Origin: Nostocoides_A vanveenii
GTDB lineage: Bacteria; Actinomycetota; Actinomycetes; Actinomycetales; Dermatophilaceae
DNA: 64,000 nucleotides
Reading direction: 5' to 3'
Assembly: GCF_039531165.1 (NCBI RefSeq)
Contig: NZ_BAAAPN010000011.1
Span: 34,886-98,885, forward strand
Position numbers and translations under genes: made by a program. The notes under the pieces were generated by a model that saw nothing but the letters and a program-made list of their open reading frames with translations, did no database searches and was not told where the DNA came from. Each line of letters starts with the position of its first letter. Position 1 is the stretch's first letter. Of this stretch, positions 43,299 to 51,775 are shown one piece after another.

Positions 43299-45047
43299 TC
43301 AGGGTCGGCCCGTAATACCGGCCGTCTCTTCACCGTAGGACTCCTCGGCGGCTTCGATCGCCTCGAGGTGCTCGGTGGAGTGGCCGTCGTGGTGGGCGGC
43401 CGCCAACTCGGCCGGGGTGACCGGCAGGAGGTTGTCCTGGAAGTAGAACCGGCTCAGGCGGGCCCGCAGGTTGCGCTTGCCACCGGCTGGGGAGGCCACG
43501 CCATGCGCGTCCACACCGGTGGTGAGCTGCAGGGGCTCCTGCGGGTCGTGCTGGACCAAGGTCCACCGGGTGTACTCATCCAGCGGCTCGTGAGCCTCGA
43601 AGAACTTACCCTCCGCGGTTCGCACGATCCGTCCGGTCTCCCGGCCGTGCAGGACGAGATTGCGGTCGGCGCGCTGCAGGCTCAAACAGATCCGGCGAGT
43701 CACCCAGAACGCCACGACCGGCAAGACGAAGGTCGCGGCGCGGAAGAAGTAGGTGATGTCGTTGATCGACATGTGCAGCTTGATCGCCATGATGTCGTTG
43801 GCCGCGGCGAACATGAGCACGCCGTAGAAGGTCAACGCCGCGACGCCGAGGCCGGTGCGGGTGGCCTGGTTGCGCGGGCGGTCGAGCAGATGGTGCTCGC
43901 GCTTGTCGCCTGTCACCCAGGACTCGATGAACGGATAGGCCGCCATCGCGCCGTACATGACCGGGATCAGGCCGAGAGCTCCGATGGCGACGTTCAGGCT
44001 GAGGGTATAGCCGAAGGCGTGGAACTCCAGCCAGCCGGGCAGGAGCCGCAAGGCACCATCGGCGAAGCCCATATACCAGTCCGGCTGGGAGCCGGCGGTG
44101 ACAGGGGAGGGGTCGTAAGGCCCGTAAACCCAAATCGCGTTGATCTGCACCAGCGCGGCCACGACGGCCAGGAAGCCGAAGACGATGAAGAAGAAGCCAC
44201 CGGCCTTCGCCGCATACACCGGCATCACCGGGAAACCGACGACGTTGTTGTTGGTGCGCCCGGGCCCGGGGAACTGCGTGTGCTTCTGCACCGCGACCAT
44301 GACGATATGCGCCGTGAACAAGCCGATCAGGATGGCCGGCAGCAGCAGCACGTGGACGCTGAAGAGCCGGGGGATGATCGCCTCGCCCGGGAAGGGGCCG
44401 TCGAAGACCATGAACGCCAGATACGACCCGATGACGGGGGCGGACTGCATGAAGCCTTCCGCGGCCCGCAAGCCCGTACCGGAGAGCAAGTCGTCGGGGA
44501 GCGAGTAGCCAGCGAAGCCTTCGACCAGGGCGAGCATCGACAGGATGCAGCCGACGACCCAGTTAAGCTCACGTGGCTTGCGGAAGGCGCCGGTGAAGAA
44601 GACCCGGAGCATGTGCGCCGACAGGGCGACGATGAACATCAGCGCCGCCCAGTGGTGCATCTGGCGGATCAGCAACCCGCCCTTGATATCGAAGGAGATG
44701 CGCAGCGAGGACGCATAGGCCTCCGACATCTGCACACCCTGGAGCGGGACATAGGAGCCGTCGTAGGTCGTGTGGCCGGCGCTCGGGACGAACCAGAAGG
44801 TCAGAAAGACACCGGTCAGTAGGCAGACGATCATCGAGTACATCGCGATCTCGCCGAGCATGAAGGACCAATGGTCGGGGAAGACCTTCTTCATCAAGTA
44901 GTTGACGCCCTTGGCGGGGCCGAGGCGGTCATCCACCCAGCCGACCACGCCACCGAGCTTCTTAGCGCCGGCCGAGGGCGGCGCGGTCACGCGGGCATCG
45001 CCGGCACGCAGGCCATCGGCCGGTCGGGCGTTGTCGATGGTGGTCAT
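43299..45047 (-). CDS. qcrB: Cytochrome bc1 complex cytochrome b subunit
   Basis: A 582-aa membrane subunit oxidising menaquinol, with two b hemes. The first four helices hold the heme ligands (QMHHWAALMFIVALSAHMLRV and SVHVLLLPAILIGLFTAHIVMVAVQKHTQFPG). PDWYMGFADGALRLLPGW replaces the classical PEWY motif region. The C-terminal extension of about 120 residues is typical of actinobacteria. Its start overlaps the qcrA stop by four bases (ATGA). Last gene of the ctaE-qcrCAB operon. Confidence 0.96.
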   Translation of the reverse strand: MTTIDNARPADGLRAGDARVTAPPSAGAKKLGGVVGWVDDRLGPAKGVNYLMKKVFPDHWSFMLGEIAMYSMIVCLLTGVFLTFWFVPSAGHTTYDGSYVPLQGVQMSEAYASSLRISFDIKGGLLIRQMHHWAALMFIVALSAHMLRVFFTGAFRKPRELNWVVGCILSMLALVEGFAGYSLPDDLLSGTGLRAAEGFMQSAPVIGSYLAFMVFDGPFPGEAIIPRLFSVHVLLLPAILIGLFTAHIVMVAVQKHTQFPGPGRTNNNVVGFPVMPVYAAKAGGFFFIVFGFLAVVAALVQINAIWVYGPYDPSPVTAGSQPDWYMGFADGALRLLPGWLEFHAFGYTLSLNVAIGALGLIPVMYGAMAAYPFIESWVTGDKREHHLLDRPRNQATRTGLGVAALTFYGVLMFAAANDIMAIKLHMSINDITYFFRAATFVLPVVAFWVTRRICLSLQRADRNLVLHGRETGRIVRTAEGKFFEAHEPLDEYTRWTLVQHDPQEPLQLTTGVDAHGVASPAGGKRNLRARLSRFYFQDNLLPVTPAELAAAHHDGHSTEHLEAIEAAEESYGEETAGITGRP

Positions 45048-46180
45048 CCACGCTCCCAGAAGCTCGGGCCGACAGCCTCATGGAAAGGCTGTGCGGCGAC
45101 AAGGTAGCCCTCACCGTCAACGGTGATCTTCAACTGCGGCAAGGGGCGCTTGGCCGGACCGAAGATGACCTTGCAGTCGTCGGTCACATCGAAGGTGGAC
45201 TGGTGGCAGGGGCAGAGCAGGTGATGCGTTGTCTGCTCGTACAGGCCGACGGGGCAGCCGACGTGGGTGCAGATCTTGGAGTAGGCAACGATGCCCTCGT
45301 GGCCCCAGGCCTGCGCCTTGCGGCCGCCGTCGGTGTCCTGGAACTGCGAGGGGTCGAGACGCATGAGCAGGACAGCCGCCTTGCCCTTCTCCTCGAGTAC
45401 ACCGTGCTCCAGGCCGCCTTCGCCCGTCTCGGGGTCGGGCAGCAGGCCCTCGGGCAGGACGTGGTAGACCGAGCCGATGGTGACATCCGAGGCCTTGATG
45501 GGCAGGTTCTCGGGGTCGCGCATCAGGCGCGGGAAGCCATTGGCGTAGGGCTCGTAGGTGCCGTCGTGCGCCGGCGTGCCATTCCACATGGTTTGGGAAA
45601 GCTGCTTGCGCGGCAACGGGCCGAGGCTGCCGACCAACTGCACCAGAAGGGGGAGTGAGAACAGGCCGAGCGCACCGCCGAGAGTGGCTTTGATCAACGG
45701 GCGCCGGAACAGCTGGCTCGACTCGCCGCCGCCGCGCATGACGTCGACGAAACCCTGGCGGGCCTCGTCGCTGCTGCGCATCGGGTGGCGTTCTTCGACG
45801 ACCTCAGCGTCGGGCATCAAGGTCTTGGCCCAATGGACGGCGCCGAGCCCGATGCCCAGCAGGCCCAGCCCGAGGCCGATACCCAGGAGCAGATTGCTCG
45901 TGGCGATCTTGCCCAGGCCCGGCACGAAGCTGCGGTCGTGCGTTCCGACCGCGAAATACGCGACCAGGAACAGCAGGGTGCCCAAGATCGAGAGCCCGAA
46001 CAGGCCAGCGACTTGGCGTTCGGCGCGCTTGGCACCCTTGTCGGACAGGTCCGACAACCGCTCGACATGCGGGGGAAGGCCGGGATTGACGAACTGCTCG
46101 GGAATGCCACCGTCACCGATGTGGTGGCCATCGTCCAGGCGGACGACGGTGGTCTCGTGTTCGGACTGGTGCGAACTCAC
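45044..46180 (-). CDS. qcrA: Cytochrome bc1 complex Rieske iron-sulfur subunit
   Basis: A 378-aa [2Fe-2S] protein. Three N-terminal helices, as in actinobacterial QcrA, precede the cluster domain with CTHVGCPVG and CPCHQSTFD, holding two Cys and two His ligands. It moves electrons from menaquinol to the diheme QcrC. Three bases separate it from qcrC and it overlaps qcrB. Confidence 0.96.
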   Translation of the reverse strand: MSSHQSEHETTVVRLDDGHHIGDGGIPEQFVNPGLPPHVERLSDLSDKGAKRAERQVAGLFGLSILGTLLFLVAYFAVGTHDRSFVPGLGKIATSNLLLGIGLGLGLLGIGLGAVHWAKTLMPDAEVVEERHPMRSSDEARQGFVDVMRGGGESSQLFRRPLIKATLGGALGLFSLPLLVQLVGSLGPLPRKQLSQTMWNGTPAHDGTYEPYANGFPRLMRDPENLPIKASDVTIGSVYHVLPEGLLPDPETGEGGLEHGVLEEKGKAAVLLMRLDPSQFQDTDGGRKAQAWGHEGIVAYSKICTHVGCPVGLYEQTTHHLLCPCHQSTFDVTDDCKVIFGPAKRPLPQLKITVDGEGYLVAAQPFHEAVGPSFWERG

Positions 46181-46183
46181 GGA

Positions 46184-46969
46184 TCAGGCTCCCTTCTGTC
46201 CGAGCCAGTAGGCGGCGCCCACGAGGATGCCCAGGCCGAAGACCCAGGCGAATAAGCCCTCGGGCACCGGGCCGAGCGAGCCGAGCGCCATACCGCCGGG
46301 GTTGCCGGTCTCGTTCATGGCCTTCAAGTAGGCGATGACGTCGTTCTTACTCTCGGGGCTGATGTTGTTGTCATTGAAGACCGGCATGCTCTGCGGGCCG
46401 GTCTCCATGGCTTCGTAGATGTACTTGCCGTCGACCCCCATCAGCGATGGGGCGTATTTGCCACGGGTGAGCGCGCCACCGGCGCCGGCGGAGTTGTGGC
46501 ACATCGAGCAGTTGGTGCGGAAGATCATCCCGCCCTTGCCCGGATCGCCGCCCTCACCGGAGGTGTACTTCGCGTCCGGAATCGCCGGTCCGGGAGCCAG
46601 GGAAGCGATATAGGCCGCGAGCGCCGAGATCTTCTCGTCATCGAAGGTGACGTCCTTGCCGCGCGGCGCCTGCACGCCGGGCTCGGCCATCGGCATCCGT
46701 CCGGTGCCCACCTGGAAGTCCACCGAGGCCGCGCCCACGCCGGCGAGGTTTGGACCCTGCTCAGTGCCCAGAGCGTTCTTGCCGTGGCACGAGGCGCAGT
46801 TAGAGGCGAACAATTGCTTGCCCAGGGTGATCTGGTCGGCGGTTGCCTCGGCGGCCGTTGCGGCCTTGGGGGCGAAGGCGGCATAGGCGCTACCCGTGAT
46901 CAGCAACCCCAGCAGAAGCAGGAAGAGGATTGCGGCCGGATGGCGCCGCCGCGCGGCGAGTGCGTTCAC
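46184..46969 (-). CDS. qcrC: Cytochrome bc1 complex diheme cytochrome c subunit
   Basis: A 261-aa membrane-anchored c-type cytochrome with two heme-binding motifs, CASCHG and CSMCHN. It has an N-terminal signal/anchor (ILFLLLLGLLITGSAYAAF) and a C-terminal helix. In actinobacteria it replaces soluble cytochrome c and hands electrons straight to CuA of CtaC. It follows ctaE by 28 bases. Confidence 0.96.
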   Translation of the reverse strand: MNALAARRRHPAAILFLLLLGLLITGSAYAAFAPKAATAAEATADQITLGKQLFASNCASCHGKNALGTEQGPNLAGVGAASVDFQVGTGRMPMAEPGVQAPRGKDVTFDDEKISALAAYIASLAPGPAIPDAKYTSGEGGDPGKGGMIFRTNCSMCHNSAGAGGALTRGKYAPSLMGVDGKYIYEAMETGPQSMPVFNDNNISPESKNDVIAYLKAMNETGNPGGMALGSLGPVPEGLFAWVFGLGILVGAAYWLGQKGA

Positions 46970-46997
46970 AGTGGTCTCTTTTCGTTGCGGCCGGAGG

Positions 46998-47657
46998 TCA
47001 CTTGAGCAGGTAGATCGTCGCGAACAGCGCGATCCAGACGACGTCGACGAAGTGCCAGTAGTAGGACGTCACGACCGCGCCCGTGGCCTGGGCGTGGCTG
47101 TAATGACGGGTGGTGAAGGTCCGGCCGATGATCAGCAGGAAGGCGATCAATCCGCCGGTGACGTGCATGCCGTGGAAACCGGTGGTCAAGTAGAAGACCG
47201 AGCCGTAGCCGTCGGAGGAGAGGGTGATCCCGTCGTGCACGAGGTGGGCGTACTCATAGACCTGACCGCCGATGAACAGGGCGCCGAAGATGTACGTCAG
47301 GACGTACCACTCACGCATACCCCAACTGCCGACATTGAAGAAGCTGCCGGTGCGGGCGGCCTGGCCGTGCTCGGCCTTGTAGACACCGAGCTGACACCAG
47401 ACCGAAGAGATGACCAGGACGGTGGTGTTCGCGGCCGCAAATGGCACGTTCAGGGTCGGCGTGTGCTCCGCCCACAGGTCTGGGCGCACCTGGCGAATGG
47501 TGAAGTACATCGCGAAGAGTCCCGCGAAGAACATCAACTCACTGGAGAGCCAGACGATCGTCCCGACCGAGACCATATTGGGGCGCGTCACCGGCCCCAA
47601 CGAGTTGCCGTGAGTGGGCGATGACGTGCCGGAATGAACCGCGGATGCTGTGGCCAC
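46998..47657 (-). CDS. ctaE: Cytochrome c oxidase subunit III
   Basis: A 219-aa subunit with five membrane helices, typical of the actinobacterial short form. Family motifs are WLSSELMFFAGLFAMYF, FHGMHVTGGLIAFLLI and YWHFVDVVWIALFATIYLLK. GTG 47657 is supported by CATAAT six bases upstream on the minus strand (leaderless). The longer open frame upstream overlaps the divergent gene and trpD and is spurious. First gene of ctaE-qcrC-qcrA-qcrB. Confidence 0.95.
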   Translation of the reverse strand: MATASAVHSGTSSPTHGNSLGPVTRPNMVSVGTIVWLSSELMFFAGLFAMYFTIRQVRPDLWAEHTPTLNVPFAAANTTVLVISSVWCQLGVYKAEHGQAARTGSFFNVGSWGMREWYVLTYIFGALFIGGQVYEYAHLVHDGITLSSDGYGSVFYLTTGFHGMHVTGGLIAFLLIIGRTFTTRHYSHAQATGAVVTSYYWHFVDVVWIALFATIYLLK

Positions 47658-47663
47658 GCGGCC

Positions 47664-47747
47664 ATTATGTCGGTAACGGAATCGGAAGTACGCGCGACCC
47701 CCCCGATTTATGTGCAGGACGTTATGAACCCTGCACGTGGCTAGGCT
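47664..47747. promoter_or_regulatory. Divergent leaderless promoters for ctaE and the receiver-like gene
   Basis: CATAAT on the minus strand (47669-47664) is six bases from the ctaE GTG. TAGGCT on the plus strand (47742-47747) is six bases from ATG 47754. The 96-base gap is otherwise unassigned. Confidence 0.6.
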
Positions 47748-47753
47748 GTTCCC

Positions 47754-48191
47754 ATGGCCCACAGCACCTCCGCGTCCGAGCCCACCGGTCCGCGCCGACT
47801 CTCTGTTCTCCTCTACAGCGATGACATCACCACGCGCGACGCCGTTCGCGCCGGGGTCGGGCGCCGGCCGAGCGCGGATCTGCAGATCGATTCCTGGCGG
47901 GAGTGCGCGACCGCCGCCGCGGTTATCGAGGCGGTCGAGAACGACGCCTTCGATCTGCTCGTGCTGGACGGGGAGGCCGCTCCGGTGGGCGGGCTCGGCC
48001 TGTGCCGTCAGCTCAAGAACGAGATCTTCAACTGTCCGCCCGTCCTGGTACTGACCGGGCGCCCCCAGGACGTTTGGCTGGCCTCGTGGTCGCTGGCCGA
48101 TGCCGCCGTTCCGGCCCCGCTCGACCCCGTGGCGCTGTGCGCGGGGATCGGTCAGGCCCTGTCGGCCGCGCCGGCTCCCGCCGCGCGCTGA
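47754..48191 (+). CDS. Single-domain receiver-like protein
   Basis: A 145-aa protein with a response-regulator receiver fold and no output domain. The acidic pair Asp23-Asp24 (YSDD) and the phosphoacceptor Asp72 (LLVLDGEA) are present. The usual invariant Lys before Pro is missing (VPAPLDP), so phosphorylation chemistry may be altered. No partner kinase is adjacent. It lies next to trpD and diverges from the respiratory operon; a link to either is only inferred. Confidence 0.78.
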   Translation: MAHSTSASEPTGPRRLSVLLYSDDITTRDAVRAGVGRRPSADLQIDSWRECATAAAVIEAVENDAFDLLVLDGEAAPVGGLGLCRQLKNEIFNCPPVLVLTGRPQDVWLASWSLADAAVPAPLDPVALCAGIGQALSAAPAPAAR

Positions 48192-48198
48192 CGTGCCG

Positions 48199-49281
48199 AT
48201 GAGTGGTCCTGCTCCGGCCGCGAGTTGGCCGGATGTCTTGACGCGCCTGGTCAGCGGGTGCGATCTGACCCATGACGAGGCGGCCTGGGCGATGGATCGG
48301 GTTTTCTCCGGGGACGCGACCCCCTCGCAGGTCGCCGGCTTCGTCATCGCCCTGCGGGCCAAGGGCGAGACGGTCGAGGAACTGCGAGCACTGGCCGACG
48401 TCATGCTGGCCCACGCCCACCGCTTCCAGGCCCCGGCCGAGAGCATCGACATCGTCGGCACGGGCGGGGACCGCGCTCATACGGTCAATATCTCCACGAT
48501 GTCGGCGATCGTGCTCGCGGGTGCGGGCCTGCAGGTCGTCAAGCACGGCAATCGGGCGGCCTCCTCGTCCTCGGGGAGCGCGGATGTGCTGGAAAGTCTC
48601 GGGGTCGACTTGAGGTTGAGCCCAGCTGACGTCGCTTCGGTTGGCGAACGGGCGGGTATCACCTTCTGTTTTGCGCAGGCCTTCCATCCCTCTATGCGCC
48701 ACGCGGCGACGACCCGGCGAGAGCTGGGCATCGGCACAGTGTTCAACATGCTCGGTCCGCTGACCAACCCGGCGCAACCGACGTATGCCGCGGTGGGCGT
48801 CGCCGACGTGCGTGTCGCGCCGCTCATGGCCGGCGTCTTCGCCGCGCGCGGACGGGAGGCGGTCGTCTTTCGCGGGGGCGACGGGTTGGATGAGTTGACG
48901 CTCGCCGGGCCGTCGGATCTGTGGTGGGTGCGCGGCGGCCAGATCGTGCTCGACACGTTGACCCCGGGCGAGGTTGGCCTGGCCGAGGCGCCGTTGTCGG
49001 CCTTGCGCGGCGGCGAGCCCGCCCACAATGCCGAGGTCGTGCGCGAGTTGCTGGCCGGGCGGGGGAGCGACGGCGCCGGCTGGCCGGTGCGGGACGCCGT
49101 CCTGCTCAATGCCGGGACTGCGTTGGCTCTCGCTCGGGGGGCGGCTCGGCTCGCCGGCGATCGGCCCAGCCTGCTAGCGGCGCTCCGGGCGGGGATCGAC
49201 GCCGCCGCGGCGACCCTGGACTCCGGGGCAGCGGCGGCTGTGCTCGATCGGTGGGTCTCGGCGACGCGCGCACCTGCTTGA
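48199..49281 (+). CDS. trpD: Anthranilate phosphoribosyltransferase
   Basis: A 360-aa enzyme of tryptophan synthesis joining anthranilate to PRPP. It has the PRPP-binding VGTGGDRAHTVNIST, the KHGNRAASSSSGSADVLESLG segment and RRELGIGTVFNMLGPLTNP. ATG 48199 is chosen; GTG 48193 is possible. It lies seven bases after the receiver-like gene. Other trp genes are absent, but aroG (chorismate supply) is 12 kb downstream. Confidence 0.95.
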   Translation: MSGPAPAASWPDVLTRLVSGCDLTHDEAAWAMDRVFSGDATPSQVAGFVIALRAKGETVEELRALADVMLAHAHRFQAPAESIDIVGTGGDRAHTVNISTMSAIVLAGAGLQVVKHGNRAASSSSGSADVLESLGVDLRLSPADVASVGERAGITFCFAQAFHPSMRHAATTRRELGIGTVFNMLGPLTNPAQPTYAAVGVADVRVAPLMAGVFAARGREAVVFRGGDGLDELTLAGPSDLWWVRGGQIVLDTLTPGEVGLAEAPLSALRGGEPAHNAEVVRELLAGRGSDGAGWPVRDAVLLNAGTALALARGAARLAGDRPSLLAALRAGIDAAAATLDSGAAAAVLDRWVSATRAPA

Positions 49282-49299
49282 GGCGGCTCGCCTTCGGCG

Positions 49300-49581
49300 T
49301 CAGTTCTCGATGCCGAGGCTGAACGCTGCTTCGAGGTCGTGCCGGGAGTAGGCGCGGAAGGCGATGTGGGTCGCGGTGCGGAGCACTCCTGGGGTCTTGT
49401 TGAGCCGGTCGGCGATGACGGCCGCGAGGTCTTCGTGGCGGGCGACCCGGACCATAGCCACGAGGTCGGCCTCGCCGGTCACCGAGTAGACCTCGCTGAC
49501 GCCGTCCAGATCGGCAATCGCTTGGGCGACCTCCGGGATCTGGTCGACCTCGGCGTTGATCAGGACGATGGCGGTGATCAT
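49300..49581 (-). CDS. Stand-alone Lrp/AsnC ligand-binding (RAM) domain protein
   Basis: A 93-aa protein consisting only of the alpha-beta RAM sensor domain: ITAIVLINAEVDQIPEVAQAI, then VSEVYSVTGEADLVAMVRV. It has no helix-turn-helix. Such proteins form rings that bind amino acids and may modify full-length Lrp regulators. ATG 49581 follows TACATT by seven bases (leaderless). It faces trpD end to end. Confidence 0.88.
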   Translation of the reverse strand: MITAIVLINAEVDQIPEVAQAIADLDGVSEVYSVTGEADLVAMVRVARHEDLAAVIADRLNKTPGVLRTATHIAFRAYSRHDLEAAFSLGIEN

Positions 49582-49588
49582 GGTCGTC

Positions 49589-49594
49589 AATGTA
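49589..49594 (-). promoter_or_regulatory. Leaderless -10 box of the RAM-domain gene
   Basis: TACATT on the minus strand, seven bases before ATG 49581. It lies just past the 3' end of the exonuclease gene, before its stop is 17 bases away. Confidence 0.45.
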
Positions 49595-49598
49595 GCGA

Positions 49599-51356
49599 TC
49601 AGGAGCCCTCGAAACGCTCGGGGGGCACCGCTGCCAGGTGGTCCCCGAACCGGCTGGCGCCACCGACCGGGCACGACCAGACGCCGTCGACCGAGACCAG
49701 CCGGACGCCCGGTTCTTCGAGCCAGCGCAGGATCTTCTCGCACTCCTCCGGCAGGGCAGCCGGTGCGGGGGCGGGCGCCGGTGCCACCACTTCGGCGCTC
49801 GCGCTCAGCGCCTCGACGTAAGGCATGGGGTCGGCGCCACGGGGGCTGCGGGTGCTGCCTGCGAGCCGCCCGAAGCGCACGCAGATCAACTCCCACCCGC
49901 CCAGGGGCGAGCGTCGAGCGGCGACTATTTCGGCGGTGGTGGCCAGTGGGGCAAGGCGTTGTGAGCGAGTCAGGCCGCGCACGAGCGCGGCCAGCCGGTC
50001 ACGCAGGGTGGCGGCATCCTCATACCGCTCGTCACCGGCGAGTTGTTGCATGCGGCGCTCGAGGGGCGATAAGACGAAGCTGGGATCCCCGACGAGCGCT
50101 TCTTGGGCGGAGCGGACCAGCGCGCCATAGTCATCGACCGTCTGAGCGCCGGTGCAGGGCGCGCCGCACCGGCCCATCTCTGCGAGGGCACACGCGGCGG
50201 TGAAGCGGGTAACGGAGAGCCGCTGATGGCATCGGCGTAGCGGCACGGCGTCGTGGACGGCCGCCATGGCGTCCTCGGCGGCTGCGCGGGAAGGGAAGGG
50301 GCCGACATACGTCGTGGCGTCGCCGCGGACCTGCTTGACGATAGAGAGCCGGGGGAAGGGCTCGACGGTGAGCTTGATCCACACGGCCTTCTCGGGGTGC
50401 CGCGAGCGGCGGTTGTAGGGGGGCTTGTGCTCGGCGATCAACCTGAGCTCGCGGACCTGGGCCTCAAGGGCGGTCGCGCAGACGATAGGGGTGACGCTCT
50501 CGGCGATCCGCACCATCTCCGACATCCGTCGGCGCTGCTCCGAGGCGGTGAAATAGGAGCGCACCCGGGTGCGGATGTCGACCGAAGTGCCCACATAGAG
50601 CACGCGACCGTTGCCGTCCTTGAACTGGTAGACCCCGGGAGCCGACGGCAGGTCGTCGGCGAGATAGCGCTTGCGGCGACGGGCAGGCGGAACGCGTGCG
50701 GAGTAGGTCGCGAGCTCCTCGAGCGTCGTGACTCCGAGGCCGCCCACCCGGGCGATCAGGCCGTGCAGGACATCGACAGTCGCCTGGGCATCGTGCAGGG
50801 CCCGGTGATCGGGGGCGACGTGGGAGTGGAAGACCCGGGCCAGTGAGGACAGCTTGTGGTTGGGCGCTTCGTCGCGGGTGACCAAGGCTCGGGCGAGCAG
50901 GACGGTGTCGAGAACGGTGGGGCCGGGCCAGGGGGTGCTGGTGGCCGCAGCCGCCGCTTTGAGGAAGGAGATGTCGAAGCGGGCGTTGTGGGCGACCAGG
51001 ACGGCGTCACCGGCGAACTCCAGGAAGCTCGGGAGCACCGACTCGATGCGGGGAGCCGAGGCGACCATGGCGTTGGTGATGCCGGTCAACGCGCTGATGA
51101 CCGGTGGGATGGGCACGCGCGGATTGACCAGGCTCTGGAACTCGCCGAGCACCTCGCCACCGCGGACCTTGACGGCGCCGAACTCAGTGATGTGGTCGCC
51201 GTGCGCGCTGCCGCCCGTCGTCTCGAGATCGACCACGACGAAGGTCACCTCGTTTAAAGGGGTGCCGAGGTCGTCGAGCGTCCCTTGGATCGCCCGGGGG
51301 AGGGCCGCGGAGCCGGGAGCTCGCTGCGAGGGGCGGGTCAGCGTGGTGGTCGACAT
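49599..51356 (-). CDS. DEDDh exonuclease with UvrC-like GIY-YIG domain
   Basis: A 585-aa nuclease. The N-terminal epsilon-type DEDDh exonuclease shows FVVVDLETTGGSAHGDHITEFGAV and later HNARFDISFL. It is followed by a GIY-YIG domain (SAPGVYQFKDGNGRVLYVGTS) and a UVR-like motif (LERRMQQLAGDERYEDAATLRDRL). This is the layout of Rv2191-type actinobacterial proteins, also called Cho-like. It probably acts in DNA repair. ATG 51356 lies seven bases after TAGCGT on the minus strand. Its promoter lies in one arm of a perfect 33-bp inverted repeat. Confidence 0.9.
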   Translation of the reverse strand: MSTTTLTRPSQRAPGSAALPRAIQGTLDDLGTPLNEVTFVVVDLETTGGSAHGDHITEFGAVKVRGGEVLGEFQSLVNPRVPIPPVISALTGITNAMVASAPRIESVLPSFLEFAGDAVLVAHNARFDISFLKAAAAATSTPWPGPTVLDTVLLARALVTRDEAPNHKLSSLARVFHSHVAPDHRALHDAQATVDVLHGLIARVGGLGVTTLEELATYSARVPPARRRKRYLADDLPSAPGVYQFKDGNGRVLYVGTSVDIRTRVRSYFTASEQRRRMSEMVRIAESVTPIVCATALEAQVRELRLIAEHKPPYNRRSRHPEKAVWIKLTVEPFPRLSIVKQVRGDATTYVGPFPSRAAAEDAMAAVHDAVPLRRCHQRLSVTRFTAACALAEMGRCGAPCTGAQTVDDYGALVRSAQEALVGDPSFVLSPLERRMQQLAGDERYEDAATLRDRLAALVRGLTRSQRLAPLATTAEIVAARRSPLGGWELICVRFGRLAGSTRSPRGADPMPYVEALSASAEVVAPAPAPAPAALPEECEKILRWLEEPGVRLVSVDGVWSCPVGGASRFGDHLAAVPPERFEGS

Positions 51357-51453
51357 GGGAAAGACGCTAGAGATGACCACCGACAAGCCTCCCCAGGCGC
51401 CGCCGACACGCGGCGAAAGGGGCTTGTCGGTGGTCATCTCTAGCGTCTTTCCC
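51357..51453. repeat. Perfect 33-bp inverted repeat carrying duplicated promoters
   Basis: Arms 51357-51389 and 51421-51453 are exact reverse complements around a 31-base spacer. Each arm holds ATCTCTAGCGTCTTTCCC. On the minus strand TAGCGT is the leaderless -10 box of the exonuclease gene. On the plus strand it is at 51441-51446, upstream of the small Cys-rich gene. The element therefore appears to drive both directions. Confidence 0.85.
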
Positions 51454-51520
51454 AAGGGTCACCGGGCTTCGGATACCCGAGCACCTGATCGACGCAAGTC
51501 ACCGAAGGAAGGAAGCCACC

Positions 51521-51775
51521 ATGTGGATCGATTGCCAAAGCTGCCCGGTCGCGCAGACGCACTGCGGCGAGTGCGTGGTCACCAGCCTGCTCGACATCAT
51601 CCCGGTCGGCCGGGCCGAGATGCAGATCGACGTGGATGTCGCCCTGGATGCACGGGAGCGGGCTGCGGTCACCGCCTTGGCCAGTGCCGGACTGATCTGC
51701 GCCGAGACGGCCGCGACCGCCCGGGCCCGCATCAGCCGGCCGGCCCCCGTGGGTTTCAGATCGGCGACGGGGTAA
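51521..51775 (+). CDS. Small cysteine-rich actinobacterial protein
   Basis: An 84-aa protein opening with C-x2-CPV-x4-HC-x2-CVV, five cysteines plus His in the first 25 residues, suggestive of a metal site. The rest is helical and acidic to neutral. Similar short proteins occur in actinobacteria without known function. GGAAGGAAG lies just before ATG 51521. The last 20 bases overlap the converging glycosyltransferase gene. Confidence 0.72.
   Translation: MWIDCQSCPVAQTHCGECVVTSLLDIIPVGRAEMQIDVDVALDARERAAVTALASAGLICAETAATARARISRPAPVGFRSATG

Noticed and set aside
43272..44822. 516-aa plus-strand frame opposite qcrB
   Set aside because: Shadow frame; the minus strand carries all cytochrome b motifs.
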